DNA from: Prevotella bivia DSM 20514
Lineage (GTDB): Bacteria > Bacteroidota > Bacteroidia > Bacteroidales > Bacteroidaceae
Assembly (NCBI RefSeq): GCF_000262545.1
Contig: NZ_JH660660.1
Location: 1,450,975 to 1,514,974 of the forward strand
Direction: 5' to 3'
Length of the DNA: 64,000 nt
Shown here: positions 16,777 through 27,128 of the stretch, in pieces
Numbering within the stretch: position 1 is the stretch's first letter
Layout: the number at the start of each line of letters is the position of its first letter
The notes under the pieces: generated by a model
What the model saw: the letters and a program-made list of their open reading frames with translations, nothing else
What the model was told of the DNA's origin: nothing
The model's database searches: none
Made by a program: the position numbers and the translations under genes

Positions 16777-17837
16777 ATGGCTCGCTACGGCGAGCAGACC
16801 TATCGTCAGAATTTCAACCGAAAGAAGAAAGACTGCACCGATTGGCTTCTGTTGAACCTGTCTCTTGCAAGGCGTGTGTTGGACATGGATGGCTTACTTG
16901 CCATTGCCATAGACCTATGCTATATCAGCAAGGTCGGGAAGAAGACTCCTCATATCGGACGGTTCTGGTCGGGATGTGCAGGGGCGGTGAAGCACGGACT
17001 TGAAATCATAGGCATCGGCTTGCTGGATGTTGCCAACAACAAGTGCATGATGCTGCGTGCCCATCAGACAATAGGGAGCTCGCGCTGAAGATGAGGAACA
17101 AGACACTCGTCGAATATTACATCAATGTTATGAAGCGGTATTCAAAGAAACTGCTGAGTATCACTGATATAGTAGTGGCTGACGCATTCTTCTCCACATC
17201 CACGTTCGAGAAGGGTATGTCGGAGCTTGGCTTCTATCTGGTCAGCCGCTTCCGTGACAACGCTTGCCTGCATTACATTTCCAAGAGGGAAAAGAGGCGT
17301 GGACGACCAAGAGTCAAGGGAGACAAGATTGACTTGGCAAACCTCAACCTCTCATGTATGGAAGAACTGCACATTGATGGACTGGACGGAAAGGCGTACA
17401 CCCTCGAGGTTTATGCCAAGGCTCTAAAGAAGAGGGTGCGACTTGTCATCTGGCGAATGCCAGGTGGAAAGTGCAAGTTGTTCTTCTCGACAAAACTCTC
17501 AATGACGGGTGAGGAAGTATTGAAGACATACCGCACTCGTTTCCAGATAGAGTTCTGCTATCGCGACAGCAAGCAGTTTACGGGACTTATGGATTGTCAG
17601 GCAAGACACAAGAGACAGTTGGACTTTGCGTTCAACGCATCGTTCGCCTCACTGAATGCCGCCAAGGTCTTTATGAAAGACAATGGTATGTACAATTCCA
17701 TAGCAAAAGTTAAGTCGTTGATGTTCAATGCGAACTATACAAAATTAATTTTCGACATGTCCCGATGCCGACCGAACCGAACTTTAATTAGTAAGATTGT
17801 CAAAGAACTCATTGGCTGGCAGCCTAAGGCTGCGTAG
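16777..17837 (+). pseudogene. Frameshifted IS4-family transposase remnant
   Basis: The left part (frame from 16777) reads ARYGEQTYRQNFNRKKKDCT and then AIDLCYISKVGKKT, which fits the first catalytic Asp region. It ends in a frameshift near 17070-17085. The right part (17043-17837 frame) has DIVVADAFFSTSTFEKGM with the second Asp, and the IS4 signature YRTRFQIEFCYRDSK, that is Y-2-R-3-E-6-K. The 5' end of the transposase is missing at the junction with the integrase fragment. No terminal inverted repeats were recognised. It is probably inactive unless programmed frameshifting restores it, which I think unlikely. Confidence 0.8.
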
Positions 17838-17925
17838 CCATATCCTCAAATTTTAACGAACTATTGCTATAAATGCCGCTGTCAAAAATAAGGTGAAATA
17901 TCCGAAGATAGATAAATTTTCTTGC

Positions 17926-19623
17926 TTACATCGAATCTAAAGTTACAATAAAGCAACTTCCCTTTCCGATTTCGCTCTCCACTCGAATGTTTCCTCCATG
18001 CGCTTCCACAAAATCTTTCGAGATGGCCAATCCCAAGCCAGATCCTTGCACCTTGGTGCCTGGTACACGAAAATAACGTTCGAAGATAGTGTCATGGTAA
18101 CGAGGATCAATACCTTTTCCAAAGTCACGTACATAGATTTCAATGCGATTCTCTGTTTGGCGGGCACCGATTATGATACGCCCATGTTGTGGTGAATAGT
18201 GAATGGCATTGCCGAGCAGATTTGTGATTACCCAAGCAATCTTCTCTGAATCCACAAAAAGTTTGGGCATCTTCTCGGTAGGATATTCTACTTCAATATT
18301 GCATTCGAATCGCTCGGCCAGCACATGGGTAGCCTTGATAGCATATTCAATAAGCTCAATAGGTTTGGTCACCTTGGGGCTAAGTTGCAAGGAGCCACTC
18401 TCTACTTGAGTCATTTTGAGCAGTTCACCAGTGATTTTGAGCAGACGGTCACTGTTGTCACCTATGCTTTTGGCAAGTTCCTGCTGCTCGTCGCTCAGCG
18501 TGCCTATGCGTTTGTCTTCGAGCAATTGCAGACTCATCAGAATGGCTGATATAGGAGTCTTCAATTCATGGGAAATCACAGAGATGAAGTTGGTCTTGGC
18601 ATTGTCGAGTTCCTTGAACTTCGTCACATCGTTGAGCATCACCACGGTGCCATATTCGTCGGCCAACTTCAGATAATGTACCTCAAAATAGCTCTCCTTG
18701 TTATCCGCATAAATCTTGAGAGGTTCCTTTTCAGAGCCTCCATTTTCAGGCATTCCTTTCACCAACCTGCGCAATAAATCATTGTTTACGGAGAGAGCCA
18801 AAGCGGACTGACCTACTAACTTATCTTCAGGCAGATTGATCAGATTACTTAGAGCCGTATTGGCAAAAAGTATCTCTTGCTGTTGGTTCAAGCCCAAAAT
18901 TGGCTTGTTGATGGCACGTACCACGGTCTCCAGATACTGCTTGGCGGCAATAATACGAGCCATGTTGCTCTCTTCATAGAGTGCCAGCTGCTCGGTCATG
19001 TGATTGAAGGAAGTAGCTACAGGAGCAAACTCAGCGTCTTCGGCAAACTCCAATCTCTTGCCATAATGGCCATTGGCAATTTCGGTGATGCCTTCTATTA
19101 ACTTTTGGATAGGCGAAGATAATGATTTGGGAAAATGAATCTGCATGAATGTTGCTACACCAGCACAAAGCAATGCCATCAATATGGTCCATAACAAGGC
19201 GGTTTTAGCACTATCTGAGGCCTGTTCCGATTTGTAATAAATAGCATTTGTATTGAGACGAATAATGGTGTTGATAGCTTCGTGTAGTTGCAGCATGTTG
19301 GTAGTGGTAGGTTGCGCCAAAAAAGCATTAAAACGAGATTCGAGTCGTTCGGTCATCATCCGTTCTTCTTGCTCCGTGACATTCTTTTTCTGCAGAGCCA
19401 GATTTTCTCGAAAGTTCTTGAGCGAGTTGACACTATCTGTATAATAGATATTGGTGGCACTCAGCATCTGCTGCGCATAAGTCACCGAGTGATAGTTGTC
19501 CTTGAGAATACGCTCCGTGCTCACTTTCTGCTGATACACAGTGATGCAAGCAAAGGCACCCATCAACAGAATGGTGCCCAGCAGCAAACCAAAGAGAGAG
19601 GATATTTTGGTCTTGATTTTCAT
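17926..19623 (-). CDS. HAMP/PAS sensor histidine kinase of the kdp locus
   Basis: A 565-residue membrane kinase. TM segments lie near 8-28 and 142-162 with a periplasmic sensor part between them. A HAMP segment follows (about 162-215), then a PAS domain (about 230-340), a HisKA domain with phosphorylatable His352 in VISHELKTPISA, and an HATPase domain with NLLGNAIHYSP, DFGKGID and GSGLGLAISKDF boxes. It lies 12 bases after the NtrC-type regulator gene and is the third gene of the operon. It most likely phosphorylates that regulator, replacing the kinase half absent from the short KdpD. Confidence 0.93.
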   Translation of the reverse strand: MKIKTKISSLFGLLLGTILLMGAFACITVYQQKVSTERILKDNYHSVTYAQQMLSATNIYYTDSVNSLKNFRENLALQKKNVTEQEERMMTERLESRFNAFLAQPTTTNMLQLHEAINTIIRLNTNAIYYKSEQASDSAKTALLWTILMALLCAGVATFMQIHFPKSLSSPIQKLIEGITEIANGHYGKRLEFAEDAEFAPVATSFNHMTEQLALYEESNMARIIAAKQYLETVVRAINKPILGLNQQQEILFANTALSNLINLPEDKLVGQSALALSVNNDLLRRLVKGMPENGGSEKEPLKIYADNKESYFEVHYLKLADEYGTVVMLNDVTKFKELDNAKTNFISVISHELKTPISAILMSLQLLEDKRIGTLSDEQQELAKSIGDNSDRLLKITGELLKMTQVESGSLQLSPKVTKPIELIEYAIKATHVLAERFECNIEVEYPTEKMPKLFVDSEKIAWVITNLLGNAIHYSPQHGRIIIGARQTENRIEIYVRDFGKGIDPRYHDTIFERYFRVPGTKVQGSGLGLAISKDFVEAHGGNIRVESEIGKGSCFIVTLDSM

Positions 19624-19635
19624 ATTCGCTCAGAT

Positions 19636-20976
19636 TTATTTGAGACCATAGTCTTCGATTTTCCGATAGAGAGTAGTCAGCCCAATCTTCATCAGTCGAG
19701 CCGCCTCTGTCTTGTTGCCCCCTGTATAAGCTAACATTTTGATGATGTGATGTCTTTCGATTGTGGCTAATTCCAATCCACTTCCACTTTCACCTTCATT
19801 CCATTGCACCTCCAAGGGAAGATCTTGAGCCGTCAGCTTGTCTCCTGAGGCAAGAATCACGCTCCGTTCCATCACATTGCGAAGTTCGCGGATATTTCCT
19901 TTCCACGGATATCGTCTAATCAATGCGATGAAAGAATCATCCATGCCATCAATCGGCTTGTTTTGCTTATGGGCAAAAGCCTGCATGAAGTTTTCAGCCA
20001 ATAGACGGATATCTTCACCACGCTCTCTAAGAGGAGGTAAGTCGATGGAAAAGATAGAGAGGCGGTAGTATAAATCTTCGCGGAAGTTGCCCTGCGCAAT
20101 TTCTTCTTTTAGATGACGGTTGGTAGCGGCAATCACACGCACATCGGCATGGTGGCTTACCATATCGCCCACTGGGATGTAATCGCCTGTTTCTAGCACA
20201 CGCAGCATCTTCACCTGTAGCGATAGGGGCATTTCGCCAATTTCATCGAGAAAGAGTGTACCATTTTTGGCTTGGTCAAACAAGCCTCGTTTGTCCTTTG
20301 TAGCCCCCGTAAAGGCGCCAGCCTTGTAACCAAAGAGCTCGCTTTCGAGCAGTTCCGGGCTTAACGCACCGCAGTTGACGGCCACAAAAGAGCCACCACG
20401 ACGGTTACTCAGTTGATGTATAGCCCCTGCAAAGACTTCCTTACCCGTACCGGTTTCCCCCGTAAGTAAGATGGTCGTATCGGTAGGAGCTACTTTGCGA
20501 GCCATATCAATAGCCCCCAATAAGGGTTTGGACTTCCCGATGATGGTGTCGAACGAATACTCCTTGTCGATGATTTTTTCCAGTTGAGTCACCTTGCGGC
20601 GCAGTCCGATTTCCTCGCACGCACGGCCAATCATCGGGATGATGCGAATGTTGTCATCTCCTTTCACTAAGTAATCGTAAGCCCCATTTTTGATGGCACT
20701 TACTCCGTCCTGGATGTTTCCATGGGCGGTCAAGAGGATAATTTTCCCCTCGGGTAGCAGTTTATTCCATTCGGACACTACTTCCACCCCATTGCCATCG
20801 GGCAGGAATACGTCGAGCAGCACTACATCAGGCGCCTCCTTCTGCAACATCTTCTTACCAGTAGTCAATGAGTCAGCCTCGACTACCGTATATCCTTCGA
20901 GCGAGATGAGACGTGCCATTAGTTTACGCAGGCTCGGTTCATCATCTACTATCAATACTTTCTTATTTTGATTCAT
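19636..20976 (-). CDS. NtrC-family sigma-54-dependent response regulator
   Basis: A 446-residue activator with three domains. The receiver has phospho-acceptor Asp55 in [13 protein letters not shown]. The AAA+ domain has GETGTGKE, the sigma-54-contact loop GAFTGA, and [14 protein letters not shown]. The C-terminal Fis-type helix-turn-helix is [20 protein letters not shown]. The GAFTGA loop shows that it works with sigma-54 RNA polymerase. The only good sigma-54 promoter I see nearby is in front of the kdp structural operon, so it is inferred to control potassium-pump expression. Confidence 0.94.
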   Translation of the reverse strand: MNQNKKVLIVDDEPSLRKLMARLISLEGYTVVEADSLTTGKKMLQKEAPDVVLLDVFLPDGNGVEVVSEWNKLLPEGKIILLTAHGNIQDGVSAIKNGAYDYLVKGDDNIRIIPMIGRACEEIGLRRKVTQLEKIIDKEYSFDTIIGKSKPLLGAIDMARKVAPTDTTILLTGETGTGKEVFAGAIHQLSNRRGGSFVAVNCGALSPELLESELFGYKAGAFTGATKDKRGLFDQAKNGTLFLDEIGEMPLSLQVKMLRVLETGDYIPVGDMVSHHADVRVIAATNRHLKEEIAQGNFREDLYYRLSIFSIDLPPLRERGEDIRLLAENFMQAFAHKQNKPIDGMDDSFIALIRRYPWKGNIRELRNVMERSVILASGDKLTAQDLPLEVQWNEGESGSGLELATIERHHIIKMLAYTGGNKTEAARLMKIGLTTLYRKIEDYGLK

Positions 20977-21045
20977 AAATTATATTCTTCTTTCATTTTG
21001 TACCTACAAAAGCACGCTTATTCTTCTATTAATGCTCCCTGTTTT

Positions 21046-22182
21046 TCAGGATAATATGATTAAATCAGTATTCAGTTGCTTCAGAGCGTCCAAAAACGTG
21101 CGATATTTTTTGATATCCCATAAAATTCTGGGCATTCGGAAAGCAGGCTGTCCCAAGCAGACGGTGGAGATAGGTTGCTCATGACATAAATCGATGATGG
21201 CTTCCAACACATGAGGCGAAGTGCGCTCCACCACCTTTCCACCCAACTCTGCCACTAGCTTGAAATGATCCAACAGGTGACGTTGGTCAGCTAAAGGAAT
21301 ATTATCTGTATTTTCATGTGGAGTTTGTACATAGAGCACTAGAAAACTACAGTCGTATTGTTCGGCCAACCTCGATACCCGTCGGATGATATGTCGTGGT
21401 GAGGTGGGATGGCTGCTGATACAAGCCAAGAGAGGCCCCCGTTTGGTAGGCGATTGTTGAGTCTCAGCACTAGACTCACTCAGCACCTTCTTTTCCACTC
21501 GAAAAGCCACCTCTTTCAGCGCCAGTTCACGCAGACGGAGGATATGGTCGGTTTGGAAGAAGTGGTCCAAGGCCTGCTGGATATTTTCCTTCCGGTATAT
21601 TTTTCCGGCTTTCAGGCGGTCAAGAAGTTCCTCGGCGGTAAGATCGATATTGACCACTTCATCCGCTTCGCGCAACACGGTGTCGGGGATGCGCTCCCCT
21701 ACATCAATACCAACGATATGGTGCACCTCTTCGTTCAGGCTTTCGATGTGCTGGATATTGACCGCACTGATGACGTTGATACCTGCATCCAGCAGATTCA
21801 TCACATCTTGCCAGCGTTTGGCGTTTCGACTTCCATCGATGTTGGAGTGAGCCAGTTCATCTACTATAACAACTTCAGGATGTCTGGCCACGATGGCATC
21901 CACATCCATCTCCTCTACCAGCTTGCCTTTATAGTAAACCTGTTTGCGGGGGATGACAGTCAGTCCGTCGATTAGAGCCTTCGTTCCTGGTCGGCCATGT
22001 GTTTCGATATAACCAATCTGCACATCCACTCCCTGCTGCTGCATTTCGTGCGCATCGCACAGCATCCGATAGCTCTTGCCCACACCGGCAATCATTCCGA
22101 TGTAGATCTTGAACTTCCCCCTGCGCTGGCGTTTGATGAGTTGCAGAAAGTATTCGGCACTATGCGTATCTGTTTTATTCAT
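21046..22182 (-). CDS. kdpD: Kinase-less KdpD (KdpD sensor domain plus universal-stress-protein domain)
   Basis: A 378-residue protein that matches only the cytoplasmic N-terminal part of classical KdpD. It has the P-loop GMIAGVGKS (29-37), GYIETHGRPGTKALIDGL, VVIVDELAHSNIDGSRN, then a USP-like domain (about 250-375, starting LLACISSHPTSPR). The four TM helices and the kinase core of E. coli KdpD (about 890 residues) are absent. This short form is common in Bacteroidetes kdp loci. It is the first gene of the regulatory operon and probably senses ATP, potassium or cyclic-di-AMP and modulates the separate kinase downstream. Confidence 0.93.
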   Translation of the reverse strand: MNKTDTHSAEYFLQLIKRQRRGKFKIYIGMIAGVGKSYRMLCDAHEMQQQGVDVQIGYIETHGRPGTKALIDGLTVIPRKQVYYKGKLVEEMDVDAIVARHPEVVIVDELAHSNIDGSRNAKRWQDVMNLLDAGINVISAVNIQHIESLNEEVHHIVGIDVGERIPDTVLREADEVVNIDLTAEELLDRLKAGKIYRKENIQQALDHFFQTDHILRLRELALKEVAFRVEKKVLSESSAETQQSPTKRGPLLACISSHPTSPRHIIRRVSRLAEQYDCSFLVLYVQTPHENTDNIPLADQRHLLDHFKLVAELGGKVVERTSPHVLEAIIDLCHEQPISTVCLGQPAFRMPRILWDIKKYRTFLDALKQLNTDLIILS

Positions 22183-22283
22183 GAAGTTTATTCCTTTTTA
22201 CTATCGTTAATAAGTCGTGCAAATTATATGCCAGCATCGTAATGTGTTATATTTGAGTATATTTCTTTCTTTTCCCGGCTTAT

Positions 22284-22402
22284 ACCCTTCTATTTTGGAA
22301 GGGTCGTTTTTCAAAATGAAAAAATGATTGTCTCAGATAGTTGAAAGTCCACTTCAGACAGGTCTTATTATTCCGAAAATACACCTTTCCATTTTGGGAA
22401 GG
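22284..22402 (+). promoter_or_regulatory. Two palindromes, candidate enhancer sites for the kdp activator
   Basis: ACCCTTC-7-GAAGGGT (22284-22304) and CCTTTCC-attttg-GGAAGG (22384-22402) share the pattern CCTT-C-attttGG-GAAGG. They lie about 100 and 200 bases upstream of the sigma-54 promoter, the usual distance for NtrC-type enhancer sites. They may also control the divergent kdpD operon. A third weak palindrome, CGAGA/TCTCG, lies near 22420-22441. Confidence 0.6.
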
Positions 22403-22477
22403 ATAAAATAACTCAATTTCGAGAGATAAAATTATTTCTCGTTGGTTATGAGCTCCTTACGGAGTGTCTGTCTCATC

Positions 22478-22492
22478 TGGCATGTGCATTGC
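22478..22492 (+). promoter_or_regulatory. Sigma-54 promoter of the kdp operon
   Basis: TGGCATGTGCATTGC has the invariant GG and GC dinucleotides exactly ten bases apart and matches TGGCAC-N5-TTGC in nearly every position. Transcription would start near 22504. The first small reading frame starts at 22545. The adjacent NtrC-type activator supports it. Confidence 0.8.
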
Positions 22493-22544
22493 CCATAGAG
22501 AAGTAGAATTTTATAACAGAAGTTTAACTCTAAAAAAGTATGAA

Positions 22545-22646
22545 ATGACGGAATTATTTTCAGTAGGTTTTGCAGTCTGTATGCTCAGTGGCATCGGCTG
22601 CTTTGTGATGTTCAACAAATGTATCGACTGGTTCGAGAAAATCTAA
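22545..22646 (+). CDS. 33-residue single-membrane-span microprotein ahead of kdpF
   Basis: The frame begins MTELFSVGFAVCMLSGIG, with one membrane segment, and ends CIDWFEKI. It starts about 40 bases after the predicted sigma-54 transcription start and stops 12 bases before kdpF. Size and topology resemble KdpF, so it may be another small stabilising subunit of the Kdp pump. I do not know a named family for it. Longer upstream starts in this frame would lie at or before the promoter and are unlikely. Confidence 0.6.
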   Translation: MTELFSVGFAVCMLSGIGCFVMFNKCIDWFEKI

Positions 22647-22658
22647 AAAACTCAAAAA

Positions 22659-22742
22659 ATGATGTACACAGCTTTATTTATCGTAGGCATCCTCCTGTTC
22701 GGCTATATGATGTATGTACTTCTGAAGCCGGAAAGGTTCTAA
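22659..22742 (+). CDS. kdpF: KdpF-like potassium-transporting ATPase small subunit
   Basis: This 27-residue hydrophobic peptide begins MMYTALFIVGILLFGYMM and ends in the KdpF-like tail LLKPERF. Classical KdpF is 29 residues with one transmembrane helix and a similar KPE(R/K)F end. It lies 19 bases before kdpA, in the position of kdpF in E. coli. It stabilises the KdpFABC complex in the membrane. The second Met could also be the start. Confidence 0.85.
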   Translation: MMYTALFIVGILLFGYMMYVLLKPERF

Positions 22743-22761
22743 ACTAAAAAACAATTTAGGT

Positions 22762-24468
22762 ATGAATACAGAATTAGTAGGCGTTGCGGCGCAAATCGTA
22801 CTCATGGTGGGGCTCAGCTATCCCTTGGGTAAATACATAGCGAGAGTTTATAAAGGAGAGAAAACGTGGCTCGACTTCTTGCGTCCCGTAGAACGGATGA
22901 TATTCCGCTTGAGTGGAATCAATCCTGGGGAAGAAATGAACTGGAAACAGTTTCTTCGTGCCTTGCTCACGGTGAACCTCTTCTGGTTTGTATGGGGCAT
23001 GGTGCTGCTGGTACTTCAAGGTAGCCTGCCGCTCAATCCTGACGGCAACTTAGGACAGACTGCCCATCAGGCGTTCAACACCTGCATCAGTTTCATGGTC
23101 AACTGCAACCTACAGCACTATAGCGGCGAGAGTGGCTTGACCTATTTCACTCAGCTCTTCGTCATCATGCTCTTCCAGTTTATCACCGCTGCTTGTGGTA
23201 TGGCAGCTATGGCGGGCATCATGAAAGCATTGGCGGCCAAGACTACCCAGACTATTGGCAACTTCTGGAACTACCTAGTGCTGAGTGTCACCCGCATCCT
23301 TCTACCACTCTCCCTTATCGTAGGTTTCATCCTCATTGTAGAAGGTGTACCTATGGGTTTCGATGGCAAGATGGAAGTCACTACCTTGGAAGGAACCGTT
23401 CAGCAGATTTCACAAGGTCCTGCGGCCGCTATTATTCCCATCAAGCAACTGGGTACCAATGGTGGTGGCTACTTTGGTGTGAACTCCTCTCATCCCCTTG
23501 AGAACCCCACTTACCTGACCAATATGGTAGAGTGCATCTCCATCCTGCTTATCCCCATGGCCATGGCTTTCGCTTTTGGTTTCTATCTGAAACGTAAGCG
23601 TTTGGGTTCTGTGATTTATGGTGTGATGCTGGTGGGTTTCTTAATGGGTGTGGGCATCAATGTTAGCCAGGAGATGGGTGGCAACTCGCGTATTGATGCT
23701 ATGGGCATCGCCCAAAACGGAGGCTCCATGGAAGGCAAGGAAGTGCGCTTTGGTTCAGCTGCTACCGGTTTGTGGAGCGTAGTGACCACTGTCACTTCCA
23801 ACGGTTCAGTCAATGGTATGCACGACTCTACCATGCCACTTTCTGGTATGATGGAGATGCTAAATATGCAGATTAACACTTGGTTTGGAGGCGTGGGTGT
23901 AGGCTGGATGAATTACTTCACATTCATCATCATGGCTGTATTCATCAGCGGATTGATGGTGGGTCGTACGCCTGAGTTCTTAGGGCATAAGGTAGAAGCG
24001 CGTGAGATGAAGATTGCCTCTATCGTAGCCCTGCTTCATCCCTTTATTATCTTGGTGGGAACAGCTTTGGCTGCCTATCTCTTTGTCTATGCCCCCGACT
24101 TTGTAGCGAGTGAAGGCGGATGGCTCAACAATCCTGGCTATCATGGACTGGGTGAGATACTCTATGAATATACCTCTTCGGCAGCCAACAATGGTTCTGG
24201 TTTTGAGGGTTTGGGAGATAATACTTGGTTTTGGAACTTCTCTTGTGGATTGGTGTTGATATTAGGCCGTTTCGTCCCCATCATCGGACAAGTAGCCATA
24301 GCAGGTTTGTTGGCCGAGAAGCGTTATGTGCCTGAGAGTGCAGGCACGCTGCGCACCGATACCGCTACCTTCGGTGTGATGACCTTTGCCGTGATCCTCA
24401 TCATAGCCGCCTTGTCGTTCTTCCCTGCACAAGCACTGAGTACAATCGCCGAACATTTTAGTCTCTAA
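22762..24468 (+). CDS. kdpA: Potassium-transporting ATPase subunit A
   Basis: A 568-residue membrane protein and the potassium-selective channel-like subunit of the KdpFABC pump. It has the family's pore-loop segments, for example [36 protein letters not shown] and [14 protein letters not shown], the GG- and SN-containing filter regions, with about ten hydrophobic helices. Length is normal for the family. It is followed by kdpB after 22 bases, in the order F-A-B-C. It should be expressed under potassium limitation from the sigma-54 promoter upstream. Confidence 0.97.
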   Translation: MNTELVGVAAQIVLMVGLSYPLGKYIARVYKGEKTWLDFLRPVERMIFRLSGINPGEEMNWKQFLRALLTVNLFWFVWGMVLLVLQGSLPLNPDGNLGQTAHQAFNTCISFMVNCNLQHYSGESGLTYFTQLFVIMLFQFITAACGMAAMAGIMKALAAKTTQTIGNFWNYLVLSVTRILLPLSLIVGFILIVEGVPMGFDGKMEVTTLEGTVQQISQGPAAAIIPIKQLGTNGGGYFGVNSSHPLENPTYLTNMVECISILLIPMAMAFAFGFYLKRKRLGSVIYGVMLVGFLMGVGINVSQEMGGNSRIDAMGIAQNGGSMEGKEVRFGSAATGLWSVVTTVTSNGSVNGMHDSTMPLSGMMEMLNMQINTWFGGVGVGWMNYFTFIIMAVFISGLMVGRTPEFLGHKVEAREMKIASIVALLHPFIILVGTALAAYLFVYAPDFVASEGGWLNNPGYHGLGEILYEYTSSAANNGSGFEGLGDNTWFWNFSCGLVLILGRFVPIIGQVAIAGLLAEKRYVPESAGTLRTDTATFGVMTFAVILIIAALSFFPAQALSTIAEHFSL

Positions 24469-24490
24469 TCATTTAGCAATAACAAGAAGT

Positions 24491-26524
24491 ATGAAAGATA
24501 ATAAATCAGCCTCTCTGTTTCAGAGAGACCAAGTCAAAGAAAGTATCAAGCAATCTTTTGTAAAGCTCAATCCTCGCTTGATGATCAAGAATCCGGTAAT
24601 GTTCACCGTAGAGGTATGCACAGTATTCATGATGTTAGTCACCGGCTATTCGCTTTTTAGTCCTGCTCAAGACTCGTTTACCTACAATTTGTTGGTTTTC
24701 ATTATTCTACTGGTCACCTTGCTGTTTGCAAACTTTGCCGAAGCCATTGCCGAGGCTCGCGGCAAGGCCCAAGCCGATAGCCTGCGTAAGACGCGAGAAG
24801 AGACACCAGCCAAGCAATTGATAGATGGTAAGGTAAAGCATGTAAGTAGTTCGATGCTCCGTAAAGGCGATCTGTTCACTTGCGAGGCTGGCGATGTGAT
24901 TCCAGCCGATGGTGAGATTATCGAAGGTTTGGCATCCATCGACGAGAGTGCCATCACCGGTGAATCAGCCCCCGTAATTCGTGAGGCAGGTGGTGATAAG
25001 AGTTCCGTAACAGGTGGAACGAAGGTGCTGTCCGACCACATCGTAGCCCGCGTCACCACCAGTCCGGGTGAGAGTTTCCTCGACAAGATGATTGCCTTGG
25101 TCGAAGGGGCCTCGCGTCAGAAGACTCCCAATGAGATAGCGCTGACCATCCTCCTATCCGCCTTTACCTTGGTGTTCATCATCGTGTGCATCACCTTAAA
25201 GCCTATGGCCGACTATTCGGGCGCTACCATTAGCATCGCAGCTTTCCTCTCGCTCTTCGTCTGCCTCATTCCCACTACCATCGGAGGGCTGCTCTCAGCC
25301 ATAGGCATTGCTGGTATGAACCGTGCCTTGCGTGCCAATGTCATCACCAAGAGCGGTAAGGCAGTGGAAACGGCTGGCGATGTCGATACCCTCTTGCTCG
25401 ACAAGACAGGAACCATCACCATCGGCAACCGCAAAGCTACTGGGTTTTATCTGGTGAAAGGTATGGATCCGCAACGTTTTGTATCAGCCTGTCTGCTCTC
25501 GTCCGTGTCCGATGATACCCCTGAAGGAAAATCAATCATCGACTTGGGCCGCCAACAAGGAGCCCACATGCGGCAGCTCTGCATAGAGGGTTCACACATG
25601 ATCAAGTTCTCGGCCGAAACCAAATGCTCGGGCATCGACCTGCAAGACGGTACCGAAATCCGTAAAGGCGCTTATCAAGCTATCCGTCACATCGTAGAGG
25701 CGGCAGGCAATACCTTCCCCACGGAGATTGAGGTGCGCATTGATCAGATAACCAGCAATGGTGGCACTCCGTTGGTAGTCAGCATCAACAAAGAGGTGGC
25801 CGGAGTTATCGAATTGCAAGATATTATCAAACCGGGCATTCAAGAGCGTTTCAGCCGTCTGCGCAAGATGGGAGTGAAAACGGTGATGGTGACAGGCGAT
25901 AATCCGCTCACCGCCAAATATATTGCCGAGCAAGCCGGCGTGGACGACTTCATTGCCGAAGCCAAACCCGAGGATAAGATGGAGTATATCAAGCGCGAAC
26001 AGCAAGCAGGCAAGCTGGTGGCTATGATGGGCGATGGCACCAACGATGCTCCTGCCTTGGCACAAGCCAATGTGGGTGTGGCAATGAATAGCGGTACACA
26101 GGCAGCCAAGGAAGCCGGTAATATGGTAGATCTCGACAACGATCCTACCAAACTGATAGAAATTGTAGAGATCGGTAAGCAGCTGCTCATGACTCGCGGC
26201 ACTCTGACCACCTTCTCTATTGCCAACGATGTAGCCAAATACTTTGCCATCGTTCCGGCCTTGTTTATGGTGTCCATTCCTCAGTTACAAGCTCTAAATA
26301 TTATGCAACTGCATAGCCCCGAGAGTGCGATACTATCTGCTGTCATCTTCAATGCCATTATCATTCCTATCCTGATTCCATTGGCCTTGCGAGGAGTACA
26401 GTATAAGCCTATAGGTGCATCGGCCCTGCTCCGTCGCAACTTGCTTATCTATGGATTAGGTGGAGTCATCGCCCCCTTTGTAGGCATCAAACTCATCGAT
26501 CTGCTAGTAGGTCTTTTCTTTTAA
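24491..26524 (+). CDS. kdpB: Potassium-transporting ATPase ATP-binding subunit B
   Basis: A 677-residue P-type ATPase. It shows the actuator motif ITGESAPV (TGES), the phosphorylation loop [11 protein letters not shown] with the catalytic Asp, the nucleotide-binding part [13 protein letters not shown], and the hinge [11 protein letters not shown] with [15 protein letters not shown]. Membrane helices are at both ends. It hydrolyses ATP to drive potassium through KdpA. Length and motif set are complete. Confidence 0.98.
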   Translation: MKDNKSASLFQRDQVKESIKQSFVKLNPRLMIKNPVMFTVEVCTVFMMLVTGYSLFSPAQDSFTYNLLVFIILLVTLLFANFAEAIAEARGKAQADSLRKTREETPAKQLIDGKVKHVSSSMLRKGDLFTCEAGDVIPADGEIIEGLASIDESAITGESAPVIREAGGDKSSVTGGTKVLSDHIVARVTTSPGESFLDKMIALVEGASRQKTPNEIALTILLSAFTLVFIIVCITLKPMADYSGATISIAAFLSLFVCLIPTTIGGLLSAIGIAGMNRALRANVITKSGKAVETAGDVDTLLLDKTGTITIGNRKATGFYLVKGMDPQRFVSACLLSSVSDDTPEGKSIIDLGRQQGAHMRQLCIEGSHMIKFSAETKCSGIDLQDGTEIRKGAYQAIRHIVEAAGNTFPTEIEVRIDQITSNGGTPLVVSINKEVAGVIELQDIIKPGIQERFSRLRKMGVKTVMVTGDNPLTAKYIAEQAGVDDFIAEAKPEDKMEYIKREQQAGKLVAMMGDGTNDAPALAQANVGVAMNSGTQAAKEAGNMVDLDNDPTKLIEIVEIGKQLLMTRGTLTTFSIANDVAKYFAIVPALFMVSIPQLQALNIMQLHSPESAILSAVIFNAIIIPILIPLALRGVQYKPIGASALLRRNLLIYGLGGVIAPFVGIKLIDLLVGLFF

Positions 26525-26545
26525 TCTCTAAAAACTATCATAACA

Positions 26546-27118
26546 ATGAAAAATTTAATCAAGTCGGCACGAATTACAATCGCATTCTGCCTTGTTCTTA
26601 GTATAGGATACATATTTGTATTATGGCTCTTTGCACGTATCGCTTCTCCGGGTGATGGAAATGCAGAAACGATAACGCTGAATGGACAAACTGTTGGAGC
26701 TGCCAATGTGGGACAGCTCTTTACCCAAGACATATACTTCTGGGGACGTCCATCGTGTGCGGGCGATAGCTATGATGCGACCTCGTCGTGCGGAAGCAAC
26801 AAGGGTGTGACGAATGAGGAGTATCTAGCTGAAGTCGAAGCACACATTGATACATTCTTGGTACATCACCCCTACTTGAAGCGTAGCGAAGTCCCCGCCG
26901 AAATGGTCACAGCCAGTGGTTCTGGACTCGATCCTGATATCACGCCCGAATGTGCATACGTACAAGTGAAACGTGTGGCCCATGCTCGCGGATGGCGTGA
27001 GGAGGATGTCAAGAAGATTGTCGATGAGCAAGTACAAGGTTCTCTCTTTGGACTCTTCGGACCTGAGAAAGTAAATGTATTGAAGCTTAATGTAGCACTA
27101 AATAATATAACCAAATAG
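26546..27118 (+). CDS. kdpC: Potassium-transporting ATPase subunit C
   Basis: A 190-residue protein with one N-terminal membrane helix (FCLVLSIGYIFVLWLFA), the conserved segment LFTQDIYFWGRPSCAGDSYDA, then SGSGLDPDITPECAYVQVKRVAHARG and a C-terminal helix. KdpC assists ATP binding and assembly of the pump. The SGSGLDP segment is characteristic. It is the fourth gene of the operon, 21 bases after kdpB. Confidence 0.96.
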   Translation: MKNLIKSARITIAFCLVLSIGYIFVLWLFARIASPGDGNAETITLNGQTVGAANVGQLFTQDIYFWGRPSCAGDSYDATSSCGSNKGVTNEEYLAEVEAHIDTFLVHHPYLKRSEVPAEMVTASGSGLDPDITPECAYVQVKRVAHARGWREEDVKKIVDEQVQGSLFGLFGPEKVNVLKLNVALNNITK

Positions 27119-27128
27119 TAAGGATCTT

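Noticed and set aside
21409-21975. 188-codon plus-strand frame antisense to kdpD
   Set aside because: The kdpD frame is unambiguous; this is a shadow.
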